A DNA stretch of 64,000 bases, taken from Lysobacter sp. Root916 (lineage in GTDB: Bacteria; Pseudomonadota; Gammaproteobacteria; Xanthomonadales; Xanthomonadaceae). Positions 26,880-35,949 of this stretch are shown here, one piece after another. The position numbers and the translations under genes were made by a program. Within the stretch, counting starts at the first letter, position 1. Every line of letters starts with the position of its first letter. The notes under the pieces are model-generated. The model did not search any database. It saw only the letters and a list, made by a program, of their open reading frames with translations, and was not told the DNA's origin. Where the stretch lies: positions 66,767 to 130,766 of the forward strand of contig NZ_LMJF01000015.1 in assembly GCF_001429785.1 (NCBI RefSeq). The letters are read 5' to 3'.

Positions 26880-28259
26880 ATGACCGCAACCATCACCACC
26901 GCCCTGCCGACGGTGAACGCACGTATCTACCCCAAGGGCGGGCTGGACGTCCTGTCCCGCGACGAGGTCGCGCGCCTGCGCGACGCTTCCACGGGCATGC
27001 ACGATCTGCTGCGCCGCTGCGCCCTGGCCGTGCTGACCAGCGGCTCGGCGTCCGACGACCCGCGCGCGGCGCGCGAGCTGTACCCGGATTTCGATATTCA
27101 GGTCCACCAGCAGGACCGTGGCGTGCGCATCGACCTGGCCCACGCGCCGGCCATGGCCTTCGTGGACGGCGAGATCATCCGCGGCGTGGCCGAGCTGCTG
27201 TTCGCGGTGGTCCGCGACCTGGCCTACACGGCGATCGAGCTGGCGGCCGACGGCGGCCGCGACCTCAAGAGCAGCGACGGCATCACCGACGCGGTGTTCG
27301 GCCTGCTGCGCAACGCGCGCATCCTGCACCCGGCCGACCCGAACCTGGTGGTTTGCTGGGGCGGCCATTCGATCTCGCGCGACGAGTACATCTACACCAA
27401 GCAGGTCGGCTACGAGCTGGGCCTGCGCGGCCTGGACATCTGCACGGGCTGCGGCCCGGGCGCGATGAAGGGGCCGATGAAGGGTGCGACCATCGCCCAT
27501 GCCAAGCAGCGTAAGCGCCGCATGCGCTACATCGGCATCACCGAGCCGGGCATCATTGCGGCCGAGTCGCCGAACCCGATCGTGAATCACCTGGTGATCA
27601 TGCCGGACATCGAGAAGCGCCTGGAGGCCTTCGTGCGTCTGGGCCACGGCATTATCGTGTTCCCGGGCGGCGTGGGCACCGCCGAGGAGATTCTGTACCT
27701 GCTCGGCATCCTGCTGCGCGAGGAGAACGCGCATCTGCCGTTCCCGCTGATCCTGACCGGCCCGGTGGCCTCGGCGCCGTACTTCGAACAGATCGACCGC
27801 TTCCTCCGTCTGACCCTGGGCGAGGCGGCGACCTCGCGCTACGAAATCATCGTCGGCGATCCGGAGGCGGTGGCCAAGCGCATGTCCATCGGCATCCGCA
27901 AGGTGCGCGAGCACCGCATCGCGCAGAAGGACTCGTTCTATTTCAACTGGTCGATCGATATCCCGGTCGAGTTCCAGCACCCCTTCGTGCCCACCCACGA
28001 GGCGATGGCGGGTCTGGACCTGCACCACGGCCGCAAGCCGCACGAACTGGCGGCGGATCTGCGTCGCGCCTTCTCCGGCATCGTCGCCGGCAATGTGAAG
28101 GAGGACGGCATGCGCCGCATCGAGGAGTTCGGCCCGTTCGAGATCCACGGCGACGCCGACATGATGCAGTCGCTGGACGCGCTGCTGCGCGCCTTCGTCG
28201 AGCAGCGCCGTATGAAGATCGCGGGCGAGTACCGGCCCTGCTATCGGGTCGTGACCTGA
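26880..28259 (+). CDS. ppnN: Nucleotide 5'-monophosphate nucleosidase PpnN (LOG family)
   Basis: 459 residues from ATG 26880, which has GAAGGAAGAG upstream; the frame is open further but overlaps the divergent fic promoter. PpnN (YgdH) hydrolyses purine and pyrimidine nucleoside monophosphates to base and ribose-5-phosphate and in E. coli is stimulated by (p)ppGpp. An N-terminal DUF4478-like region and the central LOG domain are present: VVCWGGHSIS, the GxGxGxM-type loop DICTGCGPGAMKGPMKGA, and the hallmark PGGVGTAEEI, which holds the catalytic Glu. The C-terminal DUF3412-like domain closes the protein. A -10-like TAGAAT lies at 26834-26839. The GC content returns to the chromosomal level here. 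Confidence 0.95.
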   Translation: MTATITTALPTVNARIYPKGGLDVLSRDEVARLRDASTGMHDLLRRCALAVLTSGSASDDPRAARELYPDFDIQVHQQDRGVRIDLAHAPAMAFVDGEIIRGVAELLFAVVRDLAYTAIELAADGGRDLKSSDGITDAVFGLLRNARILHPADPNLVVCWGGHSISRDEYIYTKQVGYELGLRGLDICTGCGPGAMKGPMKGATIAHAKQRKRRMRYIGITEPGIIAAESPNPIVNHLVIMPDIEKRLEAFVRLGHGIIVFPGGVGTAEEILYLLGILLREENAHLPFPLILTGPVASAPYFEQIDRFLRLTLGEAATSRYEIIVGDPEAVAKRMSIGIRKVREHRIAQKDSFYFNWSIDIPVEFQHPFVPTHEAMAGLDLHHGRKPHELAADLRRAFSGIVAGNVKEDGMRRIEEFGPFEIHGDADMMQSLDALLRAFVEQRRMKIAGEYRPCYRVVT

Positions 28260-28728
28260 TAGCGCCCAGGCCCGGCGGGCTCGCGCCGGGCCGGCCGCGG
28301 CCGGGGTGATCGACCCCGGTCCGCCTTAGCGCGCGGGCAGGGGGAGGCGGTTGCAACGGGTCGCGGTACCCCGGCCGACCGCTGAGCATCGTTGGTGCGC
28401 GAAGCCCACTGATCGGACTACGACGTTAAAATTTCGCTTCTTCGGCACTCGAAAGGTGCCGAAGCGATGCCTCGCGCGGCCGCATGCGCGGGCCTGCAGT
28501 GCAAGCAATTGCAGTGCTTGTGTGCGTCGGGACGAACGGTCGAGAACCGCGCAATTCGGACATCGTGCTCCGCTGCTTTGGGTTTGGGTCGCATTTGTGC
28601 GCCGCCTTCTGTCACAAATTGACGCCTTCTGGCACGCCTATCCACACCGCTGGACCGCCTGTCCGGTCATTGCTTGCTACTTGAGAACACTCCTTTAGCA
28701 TCGTTTTCGTGAATGCTGGGGAGAGAGC
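28260..28728. other. Intergenic region between ppnN and the minor pilin operon
   Basis: No gene is supported in these 469 bases. Right after ppnN lie two GC hairpins without a T tract (CCCGGCG/CGCCGGG at about 28269-28288, and CCGGGGT/ACCCCGG at about 28301-28320), which may end ppnN. The remaining, less GC-rich part presumably carries the pilin operon promoter, but I see no convincing -35/-10 pair or sigma-54 (GG-N10-GC) site. A GGGGAGAGAG ribosome site is just before 28729. Confidence 0.5.
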
Positions 28729-29265
28729 ATGTCCAGAATGAGTGCCAATCAGGGCTTTACCCTGATGGAGTTGATGATCGCGATCGCCATCCTGGGCGTG
28801 CTGCTGGCTTTGGGCTGGCCGTCGTTCACCGATGCCTTGAGCAATAACCGCCTGGCCGCGGCGTCCAATTCCATGATCGCCGGCGTCAACCTGGCCCGCA
28901 GCGAGGCCATGCGCAGCAATCGCGCCGGCGGCGTCTGCCCCAGTGCCGATGGCGCCACCTGCGGTAACGACTGGAGCGCGGGCTGGCTGGTCTGGAACGA
29001 CGCCAACACCGACGGCGCCAAGGGCGCCGACGAGCCGGCAATCCGCTACTTCCAAGGCAACGCGGCGCAGGTGGCCCTGGCGTCGGCCGGGGCCGCGGTG
29101 CCAAACATCGTATTCGACCGTCGCGGCCGCATGAGCGCGCCGGCCGCCAATGCCGTGTTCAACGCGCACGTCGTGGACTGCACGACCGGCGCCATCAACA
29201 AGCAACGTCGCCTGACTGTGAGCCGCGCCGGCCAGGTGCGTATTCAAAAGGAAAGCTGCTCATGA
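28729..29265 (+). CDS. fimT: GspH/FimT family minor pseudopilin
   Basis: 178 residues. The type III (prepilin) signal is MSRMSANQG^FTLMELMIAIAILGVLLALG: cleavage after Gly by PilD, methylated Phe, and Glu at +5. The C-terminal GspH domain has paired Cys (VCPSADGATCGNDW) and a DRRGRMSAP strand. FimT/FimU-like minor pilins prime type IV pilus assembly and can bind DNA. It opens the operon fimT-pilV-pilW-pilX-pilY1-pilE; its stop overlaps the pilV start by four bases. The assignment to FimT rather than FimU is by domain and position only. Confidence 0.9.
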   Translation: MSRMSANQGFTLMELMIAIAILGVLLALGWPSFTDALSNNRLAAASNSMIAGVNLARSEAMRSNRAGGVCPSADGATCGNDWSAGWLVWNDANTDGAKGADEPAIRYFQGNAAQVALASAGAAVPNIVFDRRGRMSAPAANAVFNAHVVDCTTGAINKQRRLTVSRAGQVRIQKESCS

Positions 29266-29747
29266 GCCGGTCTACTTCGCGCGCCCGGGCGCCGTCGCGG
29301 CGTTCCGTCGGCGGTTTCTCATTGATCGAAGTGCTGATCGCGCTCCTGGTGCTGGCCTTCGGCCTGCTCGGCCTGGCCTTCCTGCAGACGCTCAACATCC
29401 GCTACACCCAGAGTGCGAACCATCGCACCACCGCGGTGAACCTGTCGCATCAGGTCATCGACATGATGCGTACCAATCGCGTGGTGTCGCGCCAATACAC
29501 GGCGCTGACCTTCAACAGCTTCCCGGCCACGCCCGCGGTCGGCGGTTGCGGCCGCGGCGCGGCGATCGACTTCAACGCCAACATGAACGTGTGGCGCTGT
29601 GAAGTCAGCTCCAGCCTGCCGGGCGGGCAGGGCGAGGTGGTGTTCAACGGCGACGTCGTGACCGTGACCCTGCGCTGGGCCGACGACCTCAACCAGGCCG
29701 CCTTGGGCCAGGCCCAATCGACCTACGTGGTGACCACACGGCTATGA
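29262..29747 (+). CDS. pilV: Type IV pilus modification/minor pilin PilV
   Basis: 161 residues. The N-terminus has a prepilin signal: RSVGG^FSLIEVLIALLVLAFGLLGLA with Glu at +5, then the PilV pattern LQTLNIRYTQSANHRTTAVNLSHQVIDMMR. PilV is a minor pilin of the PilVWX-PilE priming complex that sits at the pilus tip with PilY1. It overlaps both fimT and pilW by four bases (ATGA), so translation is coupled through the operon. Its Cys residues near FNSFPATPAVGGCGRG and VWRCEV may form a disulfide. Confidence 0.93.
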   Translation: MSRSTSRARAPSRRSVGGFSLIEVLIALLVLAFGLLGLAFLQTLNIRYTQSANHRTTAVNLSHQVIDMMRTNRVVSRQYTALTFNSFPATPAVGGCGRGAAIDFNANMNVWRCEVSSSLPGGQGEVVFNGDVVTVTLRWADDLNQAALGQAQSTYVVTTRL

Positions 29748-31012
29748 CTCGTCATTCGCATATTCGTTACCGCTCCCAGGGTTTGTCGCTGGTCGAGCTG
29801 ATGGTCGCGCTGGCGATCGGCATGGTGCTGATGCTGGGCCTGGTGCAGGTGATGTCGGCCTCAAGGTCGGCCTACCGTCTGGCTGAAGGCATGGGGCGCG
29901 CGCAGGAGAACGCGCGCTTCGCGATGGACTCGCTGGAGCGCGATCTGCGCATGGCCGGGCACCTGGGCTGCATCAACGATACCGCCCTGCTGCAGGCGGC
30001 GGTGCCGGCCGAGGAAGGCCTGAACCTGCTGTTCCTCAATCAGGCCGACCGCGTCGCCAACAACTTCGCCAACGCGCCTTATCTGCTGCGCTTCGACGTC
30101 GGCATGCAGGGTTTCGAGGCGGTCAACACCTCGCCGGGCGACACCATCAACGTCGCCAGCGGTGCGCCGGTGCTGGGCAACGTGAACCAGTGGAATCCGG
30201 CCCTGCCGGCCGACATAGGCGCATTGCAGCCGGTGGCGGGCAGCGACATCCTGGTGCTGCGGTACTTCTGGCCGATCGGCACCGGCATGACCAATTTCAC
30301 CGGCGGCGATCCGACCAGCACCATTACTCCGGAAACGACCGATGTCACCACCGGCGGATCGGGCCTGTTCGGCATCGGCGACTGCAAGCGCGCCAGCGTG
30401 TTCGCTGGCGGTGTGAACGCGGGTACGGGCGCGATCACCGTTTCTTCGGCGGGCGATCCGCTGAATCTCTCCAACTTCATGGGCGATCGCGACTTTTACG
30501 ATGCGGCCAAGGCGACGTTGTACCGCGCCGAGGTGGTGGTGTACTTCGTTGGTATCGGCGCTGGTACCGGCGGTACCGGCACGACGGGACCGTCGCTGTA
30601 CCGCGCGCGCTTCGTGCGCAACGCTGCCGGTGGACTCGATGCGGTCGGGCCGGATCGGCGCGAAGAGTTGGTCGAGGGCGTGGAATCGTTGCAGCTCCTG
30701 TACGGCCAGGACCGCGTCGTGGCCGCCGATGCGCCGCCGAGCGGCTATATCACCACCAGTTGGACCGCCAATCAGGTCGGTGGCGGCGTCACCAATCCGG
30801 CGGGCAACAACGCCAGCCTCTGGCGCCGTATTGGCTCGGTCCAGGTCGGCTTGGTGATGCGCAGCTCCGAAGGCGCGGTATCCGCGCAAATGGATCCGAC
30901 TGTGCAGCGGATGTCGGTACTGGGCACCTTGGTGACCCCGCAGAACGACGGCTTCTACCGCTCCGTCTATGAAACCACCGTTGCCCAGCGCAACCGCCTG
31001 TTCGAGAACTGA
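29744..31012 (+). CDS. pilW: Minor pilin PilW
   Basis: 422 residues, normal for the larger PilW class. The prepilin signal is RYRSQG^LSLVELMVALAIGMVLMLGLVQVM with Glu at +5. The following helix (SRSAYRLAEGMGRAQENARFAMDSLERDLRMAGHLGC in part) is characteristic of PilW, and the large C-terminal beta-rich part includes VESLQLLYGQD. PilW links PilV/PilX to PilE in the tip-priming complex. It starts within the pilV stop and is followed after 12 bases by pilX. Confidence 0.93.
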   Translation: MTRHSHIRYRSQGLSLVELMVALAIGMVLMLGLVQVMSASRSAYRLAEGMGRAQENARFAMDSLERDLRMAGHLGCINDTALLQAAVPAEEGLNLLFLNQADRVANNFANAPYLLRFDVGMQGFEAVNTSPGDTINVASGAPVLGNVNQWNPALPADIGALQPVAGSDILVLRYFWPIGTGMTNFTGGDPTSTITPETTDVTTGGSGLFGIGDCKRASVFAGGVNAGTGAITVSSAGDPLNLSNFMGDRDFYDAAKATLYRAEVVVYFVGIGAGTGGTGTTGPSLYRARFVRNAAGGLDAVGPDRREELVEGVESLQLLYGQDRVVAADAPPSGYITTSWTANQVGGGVTNPAGNNASLWRRIGSVQVGLVMRSSEGAVSAQMDPTVQRMSVLGTLVTPQNDGFYRSVYETTVAQRNRLFEN

Positions 31013-31024
31013 GGAGACAGGCCC

Positions 31025-31501
31025 ATGAGTCGTTCCGGATTCAACGGTCCGCGCAAGCAACAAGGTGCCGCGCTCTACGTGGCGCTGATCTTCCTGATCA
31101 TCCTGGCGCTGCTCGGCATCACGGGCATGCAGGTGGCGACGATGCAGGAGCGCATGTCGGCCAATTACCTGGCCACCAACGTGGCTTTCCAGCGCGCCGA
31201 GGATCTGGCGCGTCAGGCCGAAACGCTGGTCGGCGCTTCGACCCGCCTGGAAGAGCGCTGCGGCGGCTTCGACCCGGCGGCGTTCGGCACCGCGGCGTCG
31301 ATCGCGCCTGCCGGTACCCCCGAACCGCCCGCGCGCGTGCGCAACATCGACCAATGCATCGGCGGCGGACAGCTAAACATCGGCGAGATCCCGGCCAGCG
31401 AGAAGGTGTTCGTGCGCTATCGCATCACCGCCTACCGCGCCGATCGCGTCGCAGAACCGTCGTCCGACGCTGTCGTCGACACCATTTTCATCGGCCGTTG
31501 A
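31025..31501 (+). CDS. pilX: Minor pilin PilX
   Basis: 158 residues. Its N-terminus QQGAALYVALIFLIILALLGITGMQ is the PilX type: cleavage after Gly, a hydrophobic helix, and no Glu at +5, as is usual for PilX. It continues VATMQERMSANYLATNVAFQRAEDLAR, the conserved PilX_N region. In Pseudomonas PilX works with PilVW and PilY1 in pilus priming and adhesion. An AGGAGACAGG sequence ahead of the start supplies a strong ribosome site. PilY1 follows 11 bases after the stop. Confidence 0.92.
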   Translation: MSRSGFNGPRKQQGAALYVALIFLIILALLGITGMQVATMQERMSANYLATNVAFQRAEDLARQAETLVGASTRLEERCGGFDPAAFGTAASIAPAGTPEPPARVRNIDQCIGGGQLNIGEIPASEKVFVRYRITAYRADRVAEPSSDAVVDTIFIGR

Positions 31502-31512
31502 GGGCCCTGGCC

Positions 31513-34500
31513 ATGAACGCGAATCGCATTCTCCTCACTATCGCCGCGACCGGTCTGGTGGTGCTCGGCGTCCGCATACCCAGCCTGGTCGCGAACACGA
31601 CCACCCAGGGTGCCGGCACGCTCGCGCAGGCGCCGCTGAATCTGGGCGGCGACGGCGTGCCGCCGGCCTTCATGATGGCGGTGGACGACTCCGGCTCGAT
31701 GACGTTCCAGACCATGTTCCCCGGTCAGGACGGCGAGGTCTGCTTCGGCCGCGACAGCAACACTCAGCCTTACGGCCTGTTCTACACCACGGGCGCCAAC
31801 GCGGGTAAGCCGCGCACCGACGGCGGCTGCGATCATTTCTATTTGCTGCCGGGCCCGCGCGCGGGCGGCGGCTTCCTCGGCCTGCCGCCGCTGGATTCGC
31901 TGGGCGCGGCGCGCTCGTCGGATTTCAATCCCTCGTTCTTCAATCCCAACGTCAAGTACGAGGCCTGGCTGACCTCGTCGATGCCGCCGACCAAGGTGCC
32001 GTACGACTACAGCGCGGGCAATCCCAACGGCAACGCATCGACCACGGCCACCAAGGTCGATCCGCGCAATGCCGGTACCACCGTCAACCTGGCCGCCACC
32101 CGCTACACCACGGCCGAAATCTTCACCATGCGCAACGGCATGTTCATGCCGGCCGGCACCAACTACCAGATCGTGGGCGGCAACGCGTTCACCGTCCCCG
32201 CGGGCGGCCAGACCTGGAACGGCGGCACCACCACCGTTTACATGCAGTACTACCCGGCGACCTTCTACATGAAGACGACCACGCCGGCGGCCGAGCAGCC
32301 GGTGGGCTACAAGACCGACGCGGTCTCGCGTCCGGTGATCGCCGATGCCTGCGGCACCGGCTGCAACATGTGGCGCTACACCATCGCGTCGGCCAACTTC
32401 GACACCACGGCCAACTACAACGCCCAGCTGCAGAACTTCGTCAACTGGTTCAGCTACTACGGCAACCGAAACCGCGCGATGGTCGCGGGCATGAGCCGGT
32501 CGCTGGCCGACATCAAGGATATGCGCGTCGGCTTCTTCCCGATCAACTCCAACGGCAGCTTCAACGACCCGATCAACACCGCGGCCGAACGCGTCTACAT
32601 GCAGGACATGAGCGTGCAGGCCCGACGCGACGACCTGTACACCAACGGGGTGTTCGCGCTGGGCGCCAGCGGCGGCACGCCGAACCGCCAGGCGGTCAGC
32701 GCGGCGGCCAGTCAGTTCCGGCGCACCGACGCGGTCGCCGACGGCAAGGGCGGCGCTCCGGTTCAGCGCGTGTGCCAGAAGAACGCGGTGATGCTGTTCA
32801 CCGACGGCTACAGCAACGGCGGCACCATCACCACCGGCAACATCGACGGCAACATGGGCGCGCCGTTCGCCGACAACAATAGCGACACCATGGCCGACAT
32901 CGTCAGCCAGTACTACCTGGGCACCGAGGCCGGCGGCGTGGTGCCGCTGCGCACCGACGGCAACTTCGCGCTCAACGGCGGCGCCGGCCGCGTGCCGGTG
33001 CCGGACGAGTGCAAGAGCCCGTCGCCGAGCAATAAGCTGGACTGCGAGCGCCGTCTGCACATCAATTTCTACGGCATCACGCTGGGCGCCCGCGGCACCA
33101 TCTTCAACCCGGACGTCGCCCAGGATCCGTTCGTGACCAATCCGACCTGGCCCGGTTGGCAGAACGACAACCCGACCACGGTCGACGATATCTGGCACGC
33201 CTCGATCAACACCCGCGGCGAATACATCAACGCCAAGACCCCGGCCGACATCACCGCGGCGATGCGTCGCGTGCTGGCCTCGGTCGCCGGCGGCGCCAGC
33301 CCCTCGGGCAGCACCGGCCTGAGCGGCGCGCGTATCTCCAGCAATTCCTTGTCCGTGGTGCCGTTCTACGAGGCCAAGAACAACAATACCGACTGGTACA
33401 GCCGTCTGAACGCGTCCTCGGTCAGCGTCAATACCGCCGGCCAGATCGCTTTCACCGCCAAGTGGGAGGCTAGCGCTCAGCTGCCGCGCACCGGGCGCAA
33501 CCTGCTGTTCGGCACCACCACCGGTGGCGCCGTCAAGCCGGTGGTCAAGGCGTTCTCTTCCAGCAATCTGGGCGACGTGTTCACCACGCTCTGCGCCGAT
33601 ACGTTCTCGACCTGCACCAAGGCGGCCGTCACCACCCTGGGCGTGACCGAGTCCGAGGCTGTGGCCTACCTGGCCGGTCAGGACACGGGCGAAAAGAAGA
33701 ACGGCGGCAAGATGCGCGACCGCACCACCCGCCTGGGCGACGTCATCAATTCCTCGCCGGTGGTGTCCTCCGCGTTCGACAACTACGGCTACATGACCTT
33801 GCGCGGCGCCAACGCCACCGAGTTCGACCCGTACAACTACGAGGCCTATCTGACGCTGAAGAAGAACCGCCTGCCGATGGTTTACGTCGGCGCCAACGAC
33901 GGCATGCTGCACGCCTTCCGCGGCGACAACGGCGGCGAATCGTTCGGCTACATCCCGGCGACCTCGGTCGGGCATATGGGCAATCTGCTATTCCCCTACG
34001 ATCCGGACCGCAAGGGCGACCAGATCTTCCAGCATCGCTATTTCGTCGATGGTCCGATCACGGTCTCGGACGCCTATACCGGCAGCGGTTGGGCCACGGT
34101 CCTGGTCGGCAGTTCCGGCGCGGGCGGACGCAGCGTGTTCGGTCTGAACGTGACCGATCCGACCCTGTTCACCGCCGGTAATGTGATGTGGGAAGTCAAC
34201 GACAAGGTCACCGGCACTACCGGCCAGCGCATTGGCCATGTATTGGGCAAGCCGCTGATCGTGCCGGTGCGCACCTCGGGCGGCACGCGCTGGAAGGCGA
34301 TCTTCGGCAATGGCTACGGCAGCATCGGCGGTAAGGCCTCGCTGTTCGTGGTCGACATCACGGATGGTTCGGTCGCGACGATCGAAGTCGCCGAGGCCGC
34401 CGGCACCGGCGTGCCGACCGATCCCAACGGCATGGGCAACGTGATGGCGCTGGATCGCTACGTTTATGATGCAGCCGGCGGCGGTACCTACACGGCCGGT

Positions 34501-35379
34501 AGCGACGGCTACGTCGACACCGTCTACGGCGGCGACCTGCACGGCAATATCTGGAAGTTCGACCTGCGAGACAACACCGTCGTCTTCGGCGCCGACAAGC
34601 CCTTCTTCACCGCCAAGGACGCCAACGGCAAGCGTCAGCCCATCACCGGCGGCCTGAATGCCGTGGCCGGCCCGTCCAGCGGCGTGATGATCCTGTTCGG
34701 TACCGGCAGCTACTCCTTCGGCGGCGACTCCGACAACAAGGACATGCAGTCGGTGTACGGCGTGGTCGACAACGGCGCGCGCATCACCGCCGCGCGTGCG
34801 ACGGCCCTGCAGCAGCAGGTGCTCAGCAACGACAACACCGATGGCATCCGAGAAGTCACTCAGAACTCGGTCAACTTCCTCACCAAGTCCGGCTGGTACC
34901 TGGACCTGGCGGTGAAGACCGGCGCTGCGGCCCCGGTGCAGACCGGCGAGCGCATGGTCGGACGCCCGCGCATCCAGGACGGCACCTTCTTCTTCCCGAC
35001 CTTCGAACCGATCACGTCGTCCGCGGCCAACTCCACCGAAACCGGTTGCGCGGCGGGCGGTACGAACTGGCTGTACGGTCTGAGTGCGCTCAGCGGCAGT
35101 GCCTACATGAGCAGCGTGCGGCCCGGTTCGCCCACGGCCGATCCCATGTCTGGCAACGCCGGTGCCTTGAAGCTGGAGGCCGATACCAGCGGCCCGATCA
35201 CCGACGTGAACATCTTCAGCCCGCCGCCGCCGCCGGATCTGCCGGCCAACGCCACGGCGGCCGAGATCGCCGCACGCCTGGGCATGCCGACCTGCTCGCG
35301 CATCGTCCAAGCCGCAGGTGGCCCGCCGCTGTACAAGTGGGGCATGTGCGGTCGCCAGTCGTGGCGCCAGGTCCGTTAA
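31513..35379 (+). CDS. pilY1: PilY1-type pilus tip adhesin
   Basis: 1288 residues from ATG 31513; AGGG at 31501-31504 precedes it. The open frame extends 5' over pilX but those codons are a shadow. An N-terminal signal (RILLTIAATGLVVLGVRIPSLVA) is followed by a von Willebrand A-like region with a metal-site motif DDSGSM at residues 58-63. The C-terminal half is the PilY1 beta-propeller: MVYVGANDGMLHAFRGDNG, GSSGAGGRSVFGLNV, DTVYGGDLHGNIWKFDL. PilY1 caps the pilus, mediates adhesion and affects pilus retraction through Ca binding. It lies between pilX and pilE, the classic order. Confidence 0.95.
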   Translation: MNANRILLTIAATGLVVLGVRIPSLVANTTTQGAGTLAQAPLNLGGDGVPPAFMMAVDDSGSMTFQTMFPGQDGEVCFGRDSNTQPYGLFYTTGANAGKPRTDGGCDHFYLLPGPRAGGGFLGLPPLDSLGAARSSDFNPSFFNPNVKYEAWLTSSMPPTKVPYDYSAGNPNGNASTTATKVDPRNAGTTVNLAATRYTTAEIFTMRNGMFMPAGTNYQIVGGNAFTVPAGGQTWNGGTTTVYMQYYPATFYMKTTTPAAEQPVGYKTDAVSRPVIADACGTGCNMWRYTIASANFDTTANYNAQLQNFVNWFSYYGNRNRAMVAGMSRSLADIKDMRVGFFPINSNGSFNDPINTAAERVYMQDMSVQARRDDLYTNGVFALGASGGTPNRQAVSAAASQFRRTDAVADGKGGAPVQRVCQKNAVMLFTDGYSNGGTITTGNIDGNMGAPFADNNSDTMADIVSQYYLGTEAGGVVPLRTDGNFALNGGAGRVPVPDECKSPSPSNKLDCERRLHINFYGITLGARGTIFNPDVAQDPFVTNPTWPGWQNDNPTTVDDIWHASINTRGEYINAKTPADITAAMRRVLASVAGGASPSGSTGLSGARISSNSLSVVPFYEAKNNNTDWYSRLNASSVSVNTAGQIAFTAKWEASAQLPRTGRNLLFGTTTGGAVKPVVKAFSSSNLGDVFTTLCADTFSTCTKAAVTTLGVTESEAVAYLAGQDTGEKKNGGKMRDRTTRLGDVINSSPVVSSAFDNYGYMTLRGANATEFDPYNYEAYLTLKKNRLPMVYVGANDGMLHAFRGDNGGESFGYIPATSVGHMGNLLFPYDPDRKGDQIFQHRYFVDGPITVSDAYTGSGWATVLVGSSGAGGRSVFGLNVTDPTLFTAGNVMWEVNDKVTGTTGQRIGHVLGKPLIVPVRTSGGTRWKAIFGNGYGSIGGKASLFVVDITDGSVATIEVAEAAGTGVPTDPNGMGNVMALDRYVYDAAGGGTYTAGSDGYVDTVYGGDLHGNIWKFDLRDNTVVFGADKPFFTAKDANGKRQPITGGLNAVAGPSSGVMILFGTGSYSFGGDSDNKDMQSVYGVVDNGARITAARATALQQQVLSNDNTDGIREVTQNSVNFLTKSGWYLDLAVKTGAAAPVQTGERMVGRPRIQDGTFFFPTFEPITSSAANSTETGCAAGGTNWLYGLSALSGSAYMSSVRPGSPTADPMSGNAGALKLEADTSGPITDVNIFSPPPPPDLPANATAAEIAARLGMPTCSRIVQAAGGPPLYKWGMCGRQSWRQVR

Positions 35380-35400
35380 CGCAATCAGGAAGCCAGAGAC

Positions 35401-35811
35401 ATGAATCGCCACAATGCCATCCGAGGCTTTACCCTGATCGAGCTGATGATCGCGATCGCGATCGTCGGCATCCTGGTCGGCATCGCGGTGCCCGCGTACC
35501 AGGACAGCGTGCGCAAGGCGCGACGCGGCCAGGCCAAGGCCGACCTGGTCGAGATCGCCCAGCTGGCCGAGCGTTTCCGCTCGGTCAACAACACCTATGC
35601 GGGTTTCGCGCTTCCGGCCGGTATGGATGTGTCGCCACGCCAGGGCACGACCTACTACAACATCGCGATCGCCAACCAGACCGCCAATGCCTACACCCTC
35701 ACGGCCACGCCGCAGGGGCCGCAGACGCAGGACACGCTGTGCGGCACGCTGGGCCTGAACGCTGCGGGCGTGAAGACGGCGGCCACGTCGGACATCTCGC
35801 GCTGCTGGTAA
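35401..35811 (+). CDS. pilE: Type IV minor pilin PilE
   Basis: 136 residues. The prepilin signal is IRG^FTLIELMIAIAIVGILVGIAVPAYQD, with Glu at +5. The mature protein has the helix KARRGQAKADLVEIAQLAERF and a C-terminal disulfide loop (CGTLGLNAAG...SRCW). In Pseudomonas and Xanthomonas the gene directly after pilY1 encodes the minor pilin PilE, which links the tip complex to the major pilin. The small size also fits a major-like pilin, but position favours PilE. A hairpin follows. Confidence 0.93.
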   Translation: MNRHNAIRGFTLIELMIAIAIVGILVGIAVPAYQDSVRKARRGQAKADLVEIAQLAERFRSVNNTYAGFALPAGMDVSPRQGTTYYNIAIANQTANAYTLTATPQGPQTQDTLCGTLGLNAAGVKTAATSDISRCW

Positions 35812-35833
35812 GGCGCAAGACTCGCCAGGACAC

Positions 35834-35869
35834 GAACGGGGCCGCGGGAAACCGCGGCTCCGTTCGTTT
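35834..35869 (+). terminator. Terminator of the minor pilin operon
   Basis: A 14-bp stem (GAACGGGGCCGCGG with CCGCGGCTCCGTTC; one G-T pair) around the loop GAAA at 35848-35851 is followed by GTTTA. The T tract is weak, but the stem is long and nearly perfect. Confidence 0.75.
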
Positions 35870-35949
35870 ATGCGCTGCGGGCGTTGAATCGCGTTACCGG
35901 TTCGGCGAAGGTGCGCTCAGGGCCGCGCCTGCGGCCTGGGAGGACGGCG

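Noticed and set aside
28620-28728. Sigma-54 promoter (TGGCACG at about 28629) ahead of fimT
   Set aside because: The -24 half looks good, but no TTGC-type -12 element follows at the right distance.
31432-33975. 847-residue open frame on the minus strand opposite pilY1
   Set aside because: Antisense to pilY1, which has complete signal, metal-site and propeller motifs.
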